DNA from: JBEKTW01 sp049515655
GTDB taxonomy: Bacteria > Bacteroidota > Ignavibacteria > UBA10030 > SZUA-254
Length of the DNA stretch: 64,000 nt
NCBI GenBank assembly: GCA_049515655.1
Contig: JBEKTW010000022.1
Span: forward strand, 1-64,000
Direction of reading: 5' to 3'
Shown: positions 35,423 to 44,835 of the stretch, one piece after another
How positions within the stretch are numbered: position 1 is the stretch's first letter
How the letters are laid out: the number at the start of each line of letters is the position of its first letter
The notes under the pieces: model-generated
Told to the model about the DNA's origin: nothing
Databases searched by the model: none
What the model saw: only the letters and a program-made list of their open reading frames with translations
Made by a program: the position numbers and the translations under genes

Positions 35423-37598
35423 CCGGCGGGAATTTTTGAAAGTGGTCGGGGCGGGAGCCCTCGCCACATCGCTTCCGGCCGGCGCCGCTCATGCCGACTC
35501 GCCGCAGAAGGAACAGGGTGTTCCCCAGGATTTCTATTCCAACAAAACCGGAACGGAATACTTCTTTCTCGGCAATGGTTTGATCATGGCGGCGCTTCAG
35601 ACTTCTCCATCGGAGGAAGCCGGAACGCATTGCGGATTACTTCTGATGTCGCCGGAACATTTTGCGCGGAAAAATACCACGTATCTCTTTCACCCGGAAC
35701 GCGGACTCCTTCATTCCCGCTTTTATGTGATTGTCGATGGAACACTCCATGCTCCGGAATTCGTGACGTCGCGGGTCCATTGGGAATACCCCGGGAACAT
35801 CCCGACTGTGGTCATCGATTGGGCGGTAGGATCAATTGCTATCCGTGAAGAACTTATGTGCCCCTCGAATGATCCTGTCATTCTCAGGACTGTCACGCTT
35901 GAAAATGCCGGATCAATTCCGCATGAAGTAACCGGCAGGTTATTCCTGTATCCCAACCTGGGATTCTTTGACGAATACCATGTCGACAGAGAGCATTTCA
36001 CGCTGCAGGCAAAAGGATACCAAACTCTCGAGCTTTTTGCGACAAACGCCACCTCGGCAGGCGATCGTTCCCTCGACGTCGATTTTGAAGAACTGTATCC
36101 GAAAGAAAAGAAATCCACTGCGTTTATCCTTACGCTCAATTATCCCCGAAAAGAATTCGAGGGCAGGAGATTGGCAGCAGTGATGGAAGAGACTAAGAAG
36201 TACTGGTCGCGATGCTCGCAATTCGACTTCGACGACGCGAGTCTCAATCATCTCTTTTTGACATCCCGGTCCGGGATCCGTGCAGCCGTTGCTCACTCGG
36301 GGAAACTTGACGGAGGAATTTGGCAGTACAACATGGAATGGGTACGCGACCAGAGCATGGTCGCCGCGGCCGCATCGATGACAGGGCAGCTCGAACTTGC
36401 CGCGGCCATCCTCACCCGCATCCTCACTTCTTCCGTGAATGAAGACGGAAAAACTGTCGACGCAAGCCGGCACCGGACGACTGATACTGTCGAGCTGGAT
36501 CAGAACGGCGAATTGATCTATGGCCTGTATACCAACTGGGTTTGGAGCGGCAGTGATGCCATTCTGAAACTTTTTTGGGAAAAAATCAAGAAAGTTGCTG
36601 AGTATGCCCTTCAGCAGCCATTCCTTGACCCGGAATCCGGCCTCGTGAAAAACAAGCGCGAGTACTGGGAACGGGATGCCTCGTTCGGTGTGAAGGAAGG
36701 TTTCGAGCTTACATACCAATTCTGGAATATCATCGGTCTGGAGCTGGCATCGTCGATGGCAAGCCACATGAAAGATGATGCCCTGGCAGAAAATTGGCTC
36801 CAGGCATCTTTGAAAATGAAGCGGTCATTCCTTCAACATCCCCGATTCTCACTTGTCGATGAGGGAAAATTCATCAAACGCCGGCTTACAACGGGGGAAG
36901 TCCAACGCACCCTGGAACCGCTCGATCGCAAAACAATGCCTCCCGGCATGCCTCTTAACATAGAGAAGGTATCGTTTTGCGAGCCCGATTCTGCCAGCGT
37001 TTATCCGATCATATTTGAAATGGTCGATCCTTCGAGTTCACTTGCCACGAACACGATGGAATCAATGGAAGAACTCTGGAACCAGCGCTGGGATATCGGA
37101 GGATACGGGCGCTATCACGTCACGTCCGAGCCTGATTCGCCCGGCGCGTGGCCGATTGCAACACTGTTCATTATGCGGGCGTACCAGGAAGCGGGCAACT
37201 ATGAAAAAGTCAAGCGCGCTCTCGATTGGATGTCAACGGTACAGGGAGGCAAAGCGGGTGCCTGGCAGGAATTTTATGGCCAGCGTCCCGTTCCGCCTCT
37301 GCCTCCAGTAGGAATTCTGCCGTGGACGTGGGCAGAGCTTATTCTGTTCTTTGTCCATCATGTCGTCGGCATCCGGCCCGCCGCCGACAAACTCCGTATC
37401 CGGCCGAAGCTCATCGCCGGGATACATGAAATTCAAGGCGAGGCAGTGATTCACGGTCACAGGGTACACGTTGCCATCCGGAGGGATCCGGTGAAGCAAT
37501 TTGCCGTCGTCGAGGGCACGAGTGTTCCACTGAAACAAGGAATCCTGGAATTGGATTTTCCCGACAAAGATATTTCTGTCGAAATACACGTATCATGA
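35412..37598 (+). CDS. Tat-exported six-hairpin glycosidase (GH15/GH65-like)
   Basis: 728 residues from a GTG start overlapping the isomerase gene. The twin-arginine signal DRREFLKVVGAGALATSLPA indicates folded export. A beta-sandwich (about 50-270) precedes an (alpha/alpha)6 barrel with GGIWQYNMEWVRDQSMVA, a helix seen in GH15-type and related toroid glycosidases, and LPWTWAELILFF near the end. The exact family and substrate cannot be fixed from sequence alone. The coupling suggests it works on the same glycan as the symporter's cargo. Confidence 0.75.
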   Translation: MTIDRREFLKVVGAGALATSLPAGAAHADSPQKEQGVPQDFYSNKTGTEYFFLGNGLIMAALQTSPSEEAGTHCGLLLMSPEHFARKNTTYLFHPERGLLHSRFYVIVDGTLHAPEFVTSRVHWEYPGNIPTVVIDWAVGSIAIREELMCPSNDPVILRTVTLENAGSIPHEVTGRLFLYPNLGFFDEYHVDREHFTLQAKGYQTLELFATNATSAGDRSLDVDFEELYPKEKKSTAFILTLNYPRKEFEGRRLAAVMEETKKYWSRCSQFDFDDASLNHLFLTSRSGIRAAVAHSGKLDGGIWQYNMEWVRDQSMVAAAASMTGQLELAAAILTRILTSSVNEDGKTVDASRHRTTDTVELDQNGELIYGLYTNWVWSGSDAILKLFWEKIKKVAEYALQQPFLDPESGLVKNKREYWERDASFGVKEGFELTYQFWNIIGLELASSMASHMKDDALAENWLQASLKMKRSFLQHPRFSLVDEGKFIKRRLTTGEVQRTLEPLDRKTMPPGMPLNIEKVSFCEPDSASVYPIIFEMVDPSSSLATNTMESMEELWNQRWDIGGYGRYHVTSEPDSPGAWPIATLFIMRAYQEAGNYEKVKRALDWMSTVQGGKAGAWQEFYGQRPVPPLPPVGILPWTWAELILFFVHHVVGIRPAADKLRIRPKLIAGIHEIQGEAVIHGHRVHVAIRRDPVKQFAVVEGTSVPLKQGILELDFPDKDISVEIHVS

Positions 37599-38602
37599 AC
37601 AACTCAACCATACGGATCGCGCAGCTCGGCGTAAAGAACCACGGCCAAACCATGCTTCGTGCTGCAACAGAGGCAGGAAATCTTCGGCTGGTCTCCTTGT
37701 GTGACACCGATGTGCGGGCGGCCGAGAAAGCGGCCAAAGAGTATAACGTCCCCGTGTCTCAAAGTTACAAGGATATTCTGCATGACCCCAAAATCGACGC
37801 AGTTTCCCTTGTTACCCCCAACCATCTGCACGCGGAAGAAGTGTTGAAAGCGGCAGAAGCGGGAAAGCACGTTTTTGTGGAAAAACCGATGTCGATGACA
37901 GTCTCCGAAGGGCGCAAAATAATCGCCGCAATGCAGAAATCGGGTCTTGTCCTGATGGTCGGGCACAACACGCGCCGCCGCCGCGTGTTCAGGCGGGCAA
38001 AGCAGCTTCTCCTGGGAAAGCGGATCGGGGAAATCGTTGCAGTGGAAATGAATGTGTCAAGGCCCGCAGGAATACAGCCGGGGCTCCCCGAATGGAAGGC
38101 TGATCCTGAGAAATGTCCGCTGCTGCCCATGACGCAGTTGGGAATTCATTTCATTGATACGATTGAATATCTCCTCGCACCGATTCAACGGGTCAGTTGT
38201 TTTGCCGCATCCATGATAATGACCGGCGGGGTACTGGACACTTCCAGTGCTTTGTTCCAGCTCTCAAACGGAACGCCGGTTGCACTCTCTTCTTCGTATG
38301 TGACTCCCGATGTGTACTACGTACAGATTTATGGAACGGAGGGAGTTCTCCGATGCAACTCTCTTTCTCTTAAACTCGATCGTTTGGAGAAGAATGGAAC
38401 CTCCAATGTCATTGAGGAAAGTTTTGAAACCGAAGGAGCTGAAAGCTATGTGCTTGAGATGCGTGAATTTGGCGACTGCATTCTCACGGGCAGGCAGCCT
38501 GAAACGGGGGGGACCGAAGGCCTTCGCGCCGTGGCAGTAGTCGAAGCCATGTTGAAATCTCTTCATACTAAATGCGTTGTCGAAATCAATGATGTCATAT
38601 AA
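37595..38602 (+). CDS. Gfo/Idh/MocA family oxidoreductase (second copy)
   Basis: 335 residues; the start overlaps the previous stop as ATGA. The Rossmann region (IRIAQLGVKNHGQTML) is less canonical than usual, with GVKNHG in place of GxGxxG. DAVSLVTPNHLHAEEVL and HVFVEKPMSMTVSEG are typical. The C-terminal sheet domain is complete. It is expected to be cytoplasmic and to modify the ring of the imported sugar. Confidence 0.88.
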   Translation: MNNSTIRIAQLGVKNHGQTMLRAATEAGNLRLVSLCDTDVRAAEKAAKEYNVPVSQSYKDILHDPKIDAVSLVTPNHLHAEEVLKAAEAGKHVFVEKPMSMTVSEGRKIIAAMQKSGLVLMVGHNTRRRRVFRRAKQLLLGKRIGEIVAVEMNVSRPAGIQPGLPEWKADPEKCPLLPMTQLGIHFIDTIEYLLAPIQRVSCFAASMIMTGGVLDTSSALFQLSNGTPVALSSSYVTPDVYYVQIYGTEGVLRCNSLSLKLDRLEKNGTSNVIEESFETEGAESYVLEMREFGDCILTGRQPETGGTEGLRAVAVVEAMLKSLHTKCVVEINDVI

Positions 38603-38605
38603 TCT

Positions 38606-39625
38606 ATGAAACGATTTTGCATAATATTATTCTATCTTGCCGTTTGGATTTTGTGGCAACGTAACTCCGGTGCGTTTTCACAGGAATCCACCGTTTATGC
38701 ATCAGTGCATTCCACAAAGGTCTTTGTGGTCGGCGGCAACAACGCTCCCACCGGTCTGTATTATCAAAAGCCCTCGGACGATACAGTCTGGGAACACACC
38801 GGGTCAAGTAATGTCCGCTCATGCGCATTGGCGATTGCTCCGGGATCCAAAAGCCAACTACTCTTCATGGCCGGTGGGAATGGCGTCCATGTGACAACGG
38901 ACGGGGGAAACTCCTGGAAAATTACGACCGGTTGGGAGATCACGGAAGTTTTCTCCATTGTCATCGACCCTACCAACTGGAAGAGAATTTTGTGCACGAC
39001 TCCCTACGGGATATTCCGGTCGGAAGATGGCGGGGTTCAGTGGAAAGCGTGCAACACGGGACTGACCAGCAAGTTTGTCTCTTCACTCATTATCGACCAT
39101 TCAAATCCACAACTGCTTTACTGTTCCACGGAAGACGGAGTTTTCTCAAGCGATGATAACGCCAAGACCTGGACGAGAAATGCATTGTCTGCAAAAGGAA
39201 TTCGCTGCATCGCGCAGCACCCGACCGATCCAAAGATAATCGCAGTGGGCACTGAAGATGACGGAATCTGTCTCTCTCGCGATGGTGGTAAGAACTGGGA
39301 AAAGTGCGAAAATGGTGTTGAGAACACGACTTTTTATACGGTTGTTTTTGATATGAAAAATCCGCGTGTCATGTATGCCGGCGGGTTCGAAACGGGTGTG
39401 TACAAATCGAAAGACGGTGGGAAGACGTGGCACCGCTTGCAGGAAGGATTGGCATCGCTCAACATTCACGGAATTGCCCTCGACCCGGCCAATACGAATC
39501 GAATTTATGCCGGCACACTGGGTCAGGGTATTTTCCGCTCGGAAGATGGCGGGAACACGTGGAAGTATGCCGGTCTCGCGGGTTCACAAATCTGGTCTAT
39601 CAACATCGAGCCTATTGAGCCATGA
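38606..39625 (+). CDS. Exported BNR/Asp-box beta-propeller protein
   Basis: 339 residues with a signal peptide (FCIILFYLAVWILWQRNSGAFS). Six Asp-box blades are visible: TTDGGNSW, SEDGGVQW, SSDDNAKTW, SRDGGKNW, SKDGGKTW and SEDGGNTW. This is a sortilin/Ycf48-like propeller without a sorting domain, so it is likely periplasmic. A glycan-binding or scaffold role is inferred from the operon. It ends with an ATGA overlap to the next gene. Confidence 0.82.
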   Translation: MKRFCIILFYLAVWILWQRNSGAFSQESTVYASVHSTKVFVVGGNNAPTGLYYQKPSDDTVWEHTGSSNVRSCALAIAPGSKSQLLFMAGGNGVHVTTDGGNSWKITTGWEITEVFSIVIDPTNWKRILCTTPYGIFRSEDGGVQWKACNTGLTSKFVSSLIIDHSNPQLLYCSTEDGVFSSDDNAKTWTRNALSAKGIRCIAQHPTDPKIIAVGTEDDGICLSRDGGKNWEKCENGVENTTFYTVVFDMKNPRVMYAGGFETGVYKSKDGGKTWHRLQEGLASLNIHGIALDPANTNRIYAGTLGQGIFRSEDGGNTWKYAGLAGSQIWSINIEPIEP

Positions 39626-41385
39626 AGAAGATAGTAACTTCGTTTATCTTGATTGTTTTATTCTCGAGAGTGCCTGTTTACTCACAGCAGGCTGAAAGTG
39701 ACCAATATCTCAAAGCATTTGAAAAACGCGCACAACGGGTCATCGCATTGTCGGATTCACTGGCCCCGAAGAGCTATGGGTGGGCTGCGTGTCTTTATGC
39801 TCTGGATAAGAATTATCGTCAAGCCGACACGATCATTACGGATCTACTAAAAAATCCCCGGGGAGATATGTTCTGGATGCTCGGTATCCTCAGTGCATAC
39901 CTTCACGGAGAGGGAAAAATGTCCGCTGAGACGGAACACACTGTCCGCCGGGCATGGAAAACATACGCGCCGTACCGCGGAGATACGGAAAACCACTGGT
40001 GCCTCTATTATAGTATGCTCCTGCTTGCATCGCAGGAGTGGCCCGGTCTGCCGGGGTCGGAATGGTTTAATGGAAAAACATCGGAAGAGAATTACTCCGA
40101 TGCGAAGGGATATCTTATCCATTGGATGAAAATCACGACAACAATCGGCCAGGGTGAATTCGATTCGCCCGATTATTTCCCGGTGTATCTCTGCCCGATG
40201 CTTCTTCTCTCACAGTTCGCGAAGGAACCGGAGATGAAGACCCGCGGCTCGATGATGGCCGATTACTTACTTGCCGATTTTGCAGTGGACCATCTCGACG
40301 GTCAGTACACGGGTGGTTTGAGCCGGATTTCTCAGACACCTCCCTACAAGCCGCCCGGCGCAAACGCGGCGCCGCTTGCGTATCTCTATTTCGGCGGCGG
40401 AGAGGCGAGGGTTAGCGACTTCGCCCTCGTTGCCGCCATTTCGTCATACAGATTGCCGGAAATACTTTTTCAGATTGCCACCGACCGCAGCATGCCGTAC
40501 GTTCAAAAGGAAAAGAAAAGGGTGCGCAATGTGATCCGGTACGGGAGTGAAATGAATCCTCCTGTTTACCGGTACACGTACATGGCGAGCGACTACGCGC
40601 TGGGGTCGATTCAAGGCGGGATCTTACAGCCTATTCAACAACGCACATGGGGAGTGAATTTCAAAAGCGGAAAACCATTCACGACAATCTTCGGTCTCCA
40701 CCCGAACTGGTCGGCCAGGGAGCTTGGAATGTTTTTTCCGGAAGAGGTCAAGTACATCGTTGCCGATGTCACACAGTCGAAAACTACATACAATAATCCT
40801 GACAAATGGATCGGCGGCTCCCCGTTCGAACGAACCTTTCAGCAAAAGAACTCGCTCATAGTTCTCTATGACATTCCGGAAGATACAATCACAGACCACG
40901 TCGACGGATTTTTCCCGAGAACTCTGGAAGAACGTCTGGTGGATTCTTCACGCTGGATCTTCTGCAAGGCCGGAGACACCTACATCGGATGGTACCCCTT
41001 GCAGGATTATGAATGGAAGCCGGAAGATGATTGTTTCCGTCTTCGGAGCCACAAACTCCAAAACGGGTATGTCATCGAGGTACGGTCGAAATCAGAAGTT
41101 GCTTCATTCAAGAATTTCTCCCAAAGCCTCAGTAAACATATTCCACTGGCGGTCTTACAACCCGGCAATGTTTCGGTTCGTTACGTGAATCTCGACGGGA
41201 ATTCGATGGAATTCACCTATCCCGAGAAACGAGTGCTCGACGGAAAATATGTCGACCTCTCACAGTACAAATTGTTCGAAGGTCCGTATCTCAACGCGGA
41301 TGTTGGAAGTGAGAAGCTGACCATAACCTACAAGAACGAAACCAGGATTCTCGATTTCAAATCTCTTACGATTACCGATCGATAA
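39622..41385 (+). CDS. Exported toroid plus beta-sandwich protein, polysaccharide-lyase-like (unassigned)
   Basis: 587 residues with a signal peptide (IVTSFILIVLFSRVPVYS). An alpha-helical first half (SYGWAACLYALDKNYRQADT, NHWCLYYSMLLLASQEW) suggests an alpha/alpha toroid, and the second half is rich in beta strands (GSIQGGILQPIQQRTWGVNF, DCFRLRSHKLQNGYVIEVRS). That two-part build is seen in heparinase-like and other polysaccharide lyases, and YASDYALGSIQGG-type segments fit that idea, but I do not recognise a defined family. It is the last gene of the coupled plus-strand operon before a repeat-rich gap. Confidence 0.55.
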   Translation: MKKIVTSFILIVLFSRVPVYSQQAESDQYLKAFEKRAQRVIALSDSLAPKSYGWAACLYALDKNYRQADTIITDLLKNPRGDMFWMLGILSAYLHGEGKMSAETEHTVRRAWKTYAPYRGDTENHWCLYYSMLLLASQEWPGLPGSEWFNGKTSEENYSDAKGYLIHWMKITTTIGQGEFDSPDYFPVYLCPMLLLSQFAKEPEMKTRGSMMADYLLADFAVDHLDGQYTGGLSRISQTPPYKPPGANAAPLAYLYFGGGEARVSDFALVAAISSYRLPEILFQIATDRSMPYVQKEKKRVRNVIRYGSEMNPPVYRYTYMASDYALGSIQGGILQPIQQRTWGVNFKSGKPFTTIFGLHPNWSARELGMFFPEEVKYIVADVTQSKTTYNNPDKWIGGSPFERTFQQKNSLIVLYDIPEDTITDHVDGFFPRTLEERLVDSSRWIFCKAGDTYIGWYPLQDYEWKPEDDCFRLRSHKLQNGYVIEVRSKSEVASFKNFSQSLSKHIPLAVLQPGNVSVRYVNLDGNSMEFTYPEKRVLDGKYVDLSQYKLFEGPYLNADVGSEKLTITYKNETRILDFKSLTITDR

Positions 41386-41689
41386 ACCATGAAACCGACT
41401 TATCATGTGATTTTAAGCAGAACCACGATTCTTAGTGAAAAATTCTAAAATCGAATACCTGAAAACTAAGCAAATCTAAAATCCGAATATCTAAACTCTA
41501 AACAATTCCTAAATCTTAATATCCAAATTCTAAACAAGCACCAAGTCCCGACGTCTAAACCAGGATATTCAAAAAATCAAAAAGGTTGTCGTTCTGATTG
41601 GTGTTTTGATTTTCGGATTTAGTACTTAGATTTTGTTTAAGATTTCGGATTTAGTGCTTAGGATTTATCTATGATTTCGAACATCGAAC
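41386..41689. repeat. A/T-rich imperfect inverted repeat region
   Basis: The left half (about 41435-41560) repeats AAATCxxAATATCTAAA-type units. The right half (about 41600-41670) repeats the complement (TTCGGATTTAGTACTTAG, TTTCGGATTTAGTGCTTAG). Transcripts could form a long imperfect hairpin separating the upstream operon from GH38. No gene is seen. Confidence 0.65.
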
Positions 41690-44374
41690 ATGGTCTTGCG
41701 TAACGCCAGTTATCATATTGTCTCCCATACTCATTGGGATCGTGAGTGGTACAAAAGCTTCGATGCATTTCGCGCAATGCTCGTCAACATGGTGGACGAT
41801 CTTATCGATCTTCTTCGAAAAGAGCCTTCCTTCAGATCGTTCCTGCTTGACGGACAAACCTCAGTCATAGAAGATTATCTGGAAATCAGGCCTGAGCGGA
41901 AGAATGAGCTGAAGAAGCTGATTCGTGCAAAACGCCTTTTTGTCGGACCATGGTTTGTACTGCCGGATGAGTTCCTGGTAAGCGCAGAGTCGCTGGTAAG
42001 GAACCTCCTCATGGGCAAGAAAGTGGCGGAAAAATTTGGGGGAGGAATGAGTGTCGGGTACCTGCCCGATTCGTTCGGCCATATTGCAATGATGCCCTCG
42101 ATCCTCCGCGGTTTTGGAATAGATACGGCAGTCGTCTACCGGGGATTCGGCGGCGAAGCAGGCCAGGATTCCTCCGAATACTATTGGACAAGTCCCGACG
42201 GCACGCGATGTCTCATGGCTCATCTTCCGAAGCGCGGCTACAGCGGAGGCTATTTTGCCGGCCTCACTGATACTGAAATCGTGAAACGATTTGCCGAGTT
42301 GAAAAAGGAAATCGATTTCCGCGCCACCACCTCTCACCGTCTCGTCATGAATGGCGGCGACCACCATTGGCCCGACCCCAATACCGTCCATACGATTGAT
42401 CTTCTGCGAGAAAATTTTAAGGGAAATTTCCTTCATTCGAACCTTCCCGATTATTTCAAATGCCTTAAGAAGGAAACGGGCCGGTTGAAGGAAATCACGG
42501 GAGAACTCCGGTTCGGATACCGGTACGCCTTCGCAGTAATGGGGGGAGTGTACTCAAGCCGGATGTACTTGAAGCAGGCAAACTGGCACACTGAACTTTT
42601 GCTGGAGCGTTATGCCGAGCCGCTTCATGCTTTGGCTGTTGCTTCAAAGATGAAATCTCAGGGGGCACTTCTGCGGCAAGCATGGAAGAACCTGCTTCAC
42701 AATCATCCCCACGACAGCATCTGCGGCTGCAGCATTGATGCGGTACACAACGAAATGATGACACGATTTCAATCCGCACAGGAAATTGGGAAAGCCGTGG
42801 TCGAGACCTCGCTGAATCATCTCGTGCCGTCTGATCAACAAGCCATCGGAGACGACCGGTCTCTCTATTTCTTCAATCCGTCACCGTTCGGCCGTTCTGA
42901 AACCGTTTCCGCAGATGTGCATTTTCATCTCAGGAACGTCGTCGTCGGCTTAAACCCCCAAGTTAAACCCGCGTCAAAGCCTGCCGCCGTGCAGGGCTTC
43001 CGGTTGCTCGATATGGATGGGAAAGAAGTCCCCTACCAAATCATACATCGGGGAGAAGACTACGATATTGCCTACTCGAACTACGGTTATCCGAAGCAGA
43101 CAATGGTGGATCGTTTCCGAATTCTGGTCGGGCTGGACTCAATCCCAGCTCTCGGATTCAAACGCTTGAGTATCGTAAAGACGAGGAAGTTTCCCATCTA
43201 TCCTTCCTCACTAAGGACGGGCCGGAATTTCTTAGAGAATGACAATCTCCGCGTCGAGGTGAGCAGCAAGGGGGCAGTCACCATTATCAACAAGGTCAAC
43301 GGAAACACGTACAGAGGGTTGAATGTTTTTGAAGATACAGGAGATGTCGGAGATGAGTACAATTACTCCTATCCGGAAATTGATACGTGTCTTCGCTCCG
43401 ACAAACATGCCGCAAAGATTGTTATCGCGGAGAAGGGACCTCAACGTGCGGGGCTTAGGATAACGCAGAAGATGTCTGTACCTGCGTCTGCTACGGCGGA
43501 TAGAAAAGCCAGGGTGAAAAAAACAGTCACTCTTGCCATCACCAGCACCATTCGCCTGACAGCAAACTCGCGAATGCTTGAATGTGAAACAACAATCGAG
43601 AATACGGCAAAAGACCATCGTCTGCGGGTTCTCTTTCCCTCGGGGATCAACACCGACACTGCCTACGCGGATTCACAATACTGCATTGTCGCGCGCAAGC
43701 AGAAGAAATTCGACCTTCAACAATTCCGCATCGAGCACCCCGCGCAGGTTGCACCGATGCAGCGATTTGTGACGGTTAAGGATTTGCGAAAGGCATTGAC
43801 GGTTCTTTCGTATGGAATGCCGGAGTACGAGTTGAAACTCGACGGGAAGGGTACCATCGCGCTGACGCTCCTTCGATGCGTCGGCCTGCTAGCCGGCGAC
43901 GAGCTTATTACGAGACCGGGCGGGAAAGCCGGCTGGCACAATGAAACTCCCGATGCTCAATGCCCCGGAACGCATACATTCCGGTATGCCGTGCTGCCGC
44001 ACTCTACGAAAGAGTATGAGAATATGGAATTTCTCAACCGGGAAAGCGAGCGCTTTCACCTGCCGGTCTTGTCAATGTGCAGAAAAAACAACACGCCGCC
44101 TCCGCCGGCGGAATCGTTCTTTTCTCTCTCCCCCGGTCAACTCGTAGTAAGTGCAATAAAAGAAGCGGAATACGGACGGGGCTGCATCGTACGGATTTAT
44201 AATCCTACAAGAAAAGAAATCGAAGCATCGATGACATTCCATCGGAGAATTCAGGGTGCGTCCCTCGTTCGTCTCGATGAGACACTCATTCGTCGCCTTG
44301 ATACCGTCGGCGGCAATCGCATGAATTTTAGAGTGCCGTCGTTATCCATCATCTCTTTCAGAATTGTGAATTGA
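41690..44374 (+). CDS. GH38 alpha-mannosidase
   Basis: 894 residues. The zinc site HTHWDREW (H13, H15, D17) and the nucleophile region GYLPDSFGHIAMMP (D127) are intact, and NHPHDSICGCSIDAVHNEM gives further active-site histidines. The central helical bundle and long C-terminal beta domains have the usual order. No signal peptide is visible, so it probably acts in the cytoplasm on imported mannosides. It closes the plus-strand glycan-use block. Confidence 0.92.
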   Translation: MVLRNASYHIVSHTHWDREWYKSFDAFRAMLVNMVDDLIDLLRKEPSFRSFLLDGQTSVIEDYLEIRPERKNELKKLIRAKRLFVGPWFVLPDEFLVSAESLVRNLLMGKKVAEKFGGGMSVGYLPDSFGHIAMMPSILRGFGIDTAVVYRGFGGEAGQDSSEYYWTSPDGTRCLMAHLPKRGYSGGYFAGLTDTEIVKRFAELKKEIDFRATTSHRLVMNGGDHHWPDPNTVHTIDLLRENFKGNFLHSNLPDYFKCLKKETGRLKEITGELRFGYRYAFAVMGGVYSSRMYLKQANWHTELLLERYAEPLHALAVASKMKSQGALLRQAWKNLLHNHPHDSICGCSIDAVHNEMMTRFQSAQEIGKAVVETSLNHLVPSDQQAIGDDRSLYFFNPSPFGRSETVSADVHFHLRNVVVGLNPQVKPASKPAAVQGFRLLDMDGKEVPYQIIHRGEDYDIAYSNYGYPKQTMVDRFRILVGLDSIPALGFKRLSIVKTRKFPIYPSSLRTGRNFLENDNLRVEVSSKGAVTIINKVNGNTYRGLNVFEDTGDVGDEYNYSYPEIDTCLRSDKHAAKIVIAEKGPQRAGLRITQKMSVPASATADRKARVKKTVTLAITSTIRLTANSRMLECETTIENTAKDHRLRVLFPSGINTDTAYADSQYCIVARKQKKFDLQQFRIEHPAQVAPMQRFVTVKDLRKALTVLSYGMPEYELKLDGKGTIALTLLRCVGLLAGDELITRPGGKAGWHNETPDAQCPGTHTFRYAVLPHSTKEYENMEFLNRESERFHLPVLSMCRKNNTPPPPAESFFSLSPGQLVVSAIKEAEYGRGCIVRIYNPTRKEIEASMTFHRRIQGASLVRLDETLIRRLDTVGGNRMNFRVPSLSIISFRIVN

Positions 44375-44715
44375 AGGGGTGGGTAGCAAGAGCTGACAAA
44401 GGAGCCGTATGTCGGTCCAGACCGAAGGTCGGGAATTCTGCCCCTGTCCGCCTCGAAAATGACACGAGTTAGTGAAGCTAACGCTTAGGCAAACCACCGT
44501 TGCAAGCACTTCACGTCTAGCATCGTGTCACTCAAATAGTCTTAATAAATCCTTGGATCGTTATGTCATTCGCTACCCTCCCCTTCAATTCCCCTCTCCC
44601 GCTCCTGTCCTGAGCGAAGTCGAAGGATCGGGAGAGGGGATAGGGGTGAGGGTTAAAGCCGCAAAACTTAATCAACCTATTTCCGACACAGGATACTAGT
44701 CCTAGTTTCAACATT
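44375..44715. other. Intergenic region with nested repeats
   Basis: CCCCTCTCCCG (44591-44601) pairs with CGGGAGAGGGG (44629-44639). Between them lies TCCTGAGCGAAGTCGAAGGA (44608-44627), a member of the GIY-YIG-linked repeat family. This looks like one repeat inserted in the loop of another. No gene is seen. Confidence 0.65.
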
Positions 44716-44785
44716 GCCTATCCGGTGTGCGAGCCTGCCCACCGAAACGGAGTGAAGGTAGGCGCCGGTGTGCCGTATGTTAGGC
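44716..44785. other. Probable attC site of the methyltransferase cassette
   Basis: A 70-bp site opens with GCCTATC (44716-44722, one mismatch to the R box) and closes with a perfect GTTAGGC (44779-44785). The interior holds CCTGCC / GGTAGG and other complementary pieces. It lies at the 3' side of the minus-strand methyltransferase gene, as expected for a cassette. Confidence 0.55.
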
Positions 44786-44835
44786 GGTCGTGCACGGCGG
44801 CCCAAGATGTTGGCATCCGATCGGCCCGATGATGT

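Noticed and set aside
35940..36767. 275-codon frame antisense to the six-hairpin glycosidase
   Set aside because: Shadow frame; the plus-strand gene is coupled on both sides.
41386..41689. CRISPR array considered because of repeated units
   Set aside because: The units are degenerate, not evenly spaced and are mirrored, which fits an inverted repeat, not a CRISPR.
44461..44530. Possible further attC (GCTAACGCTTAGGC)
   Set aside because: Only one degenerate R-like box and no complementary arm.
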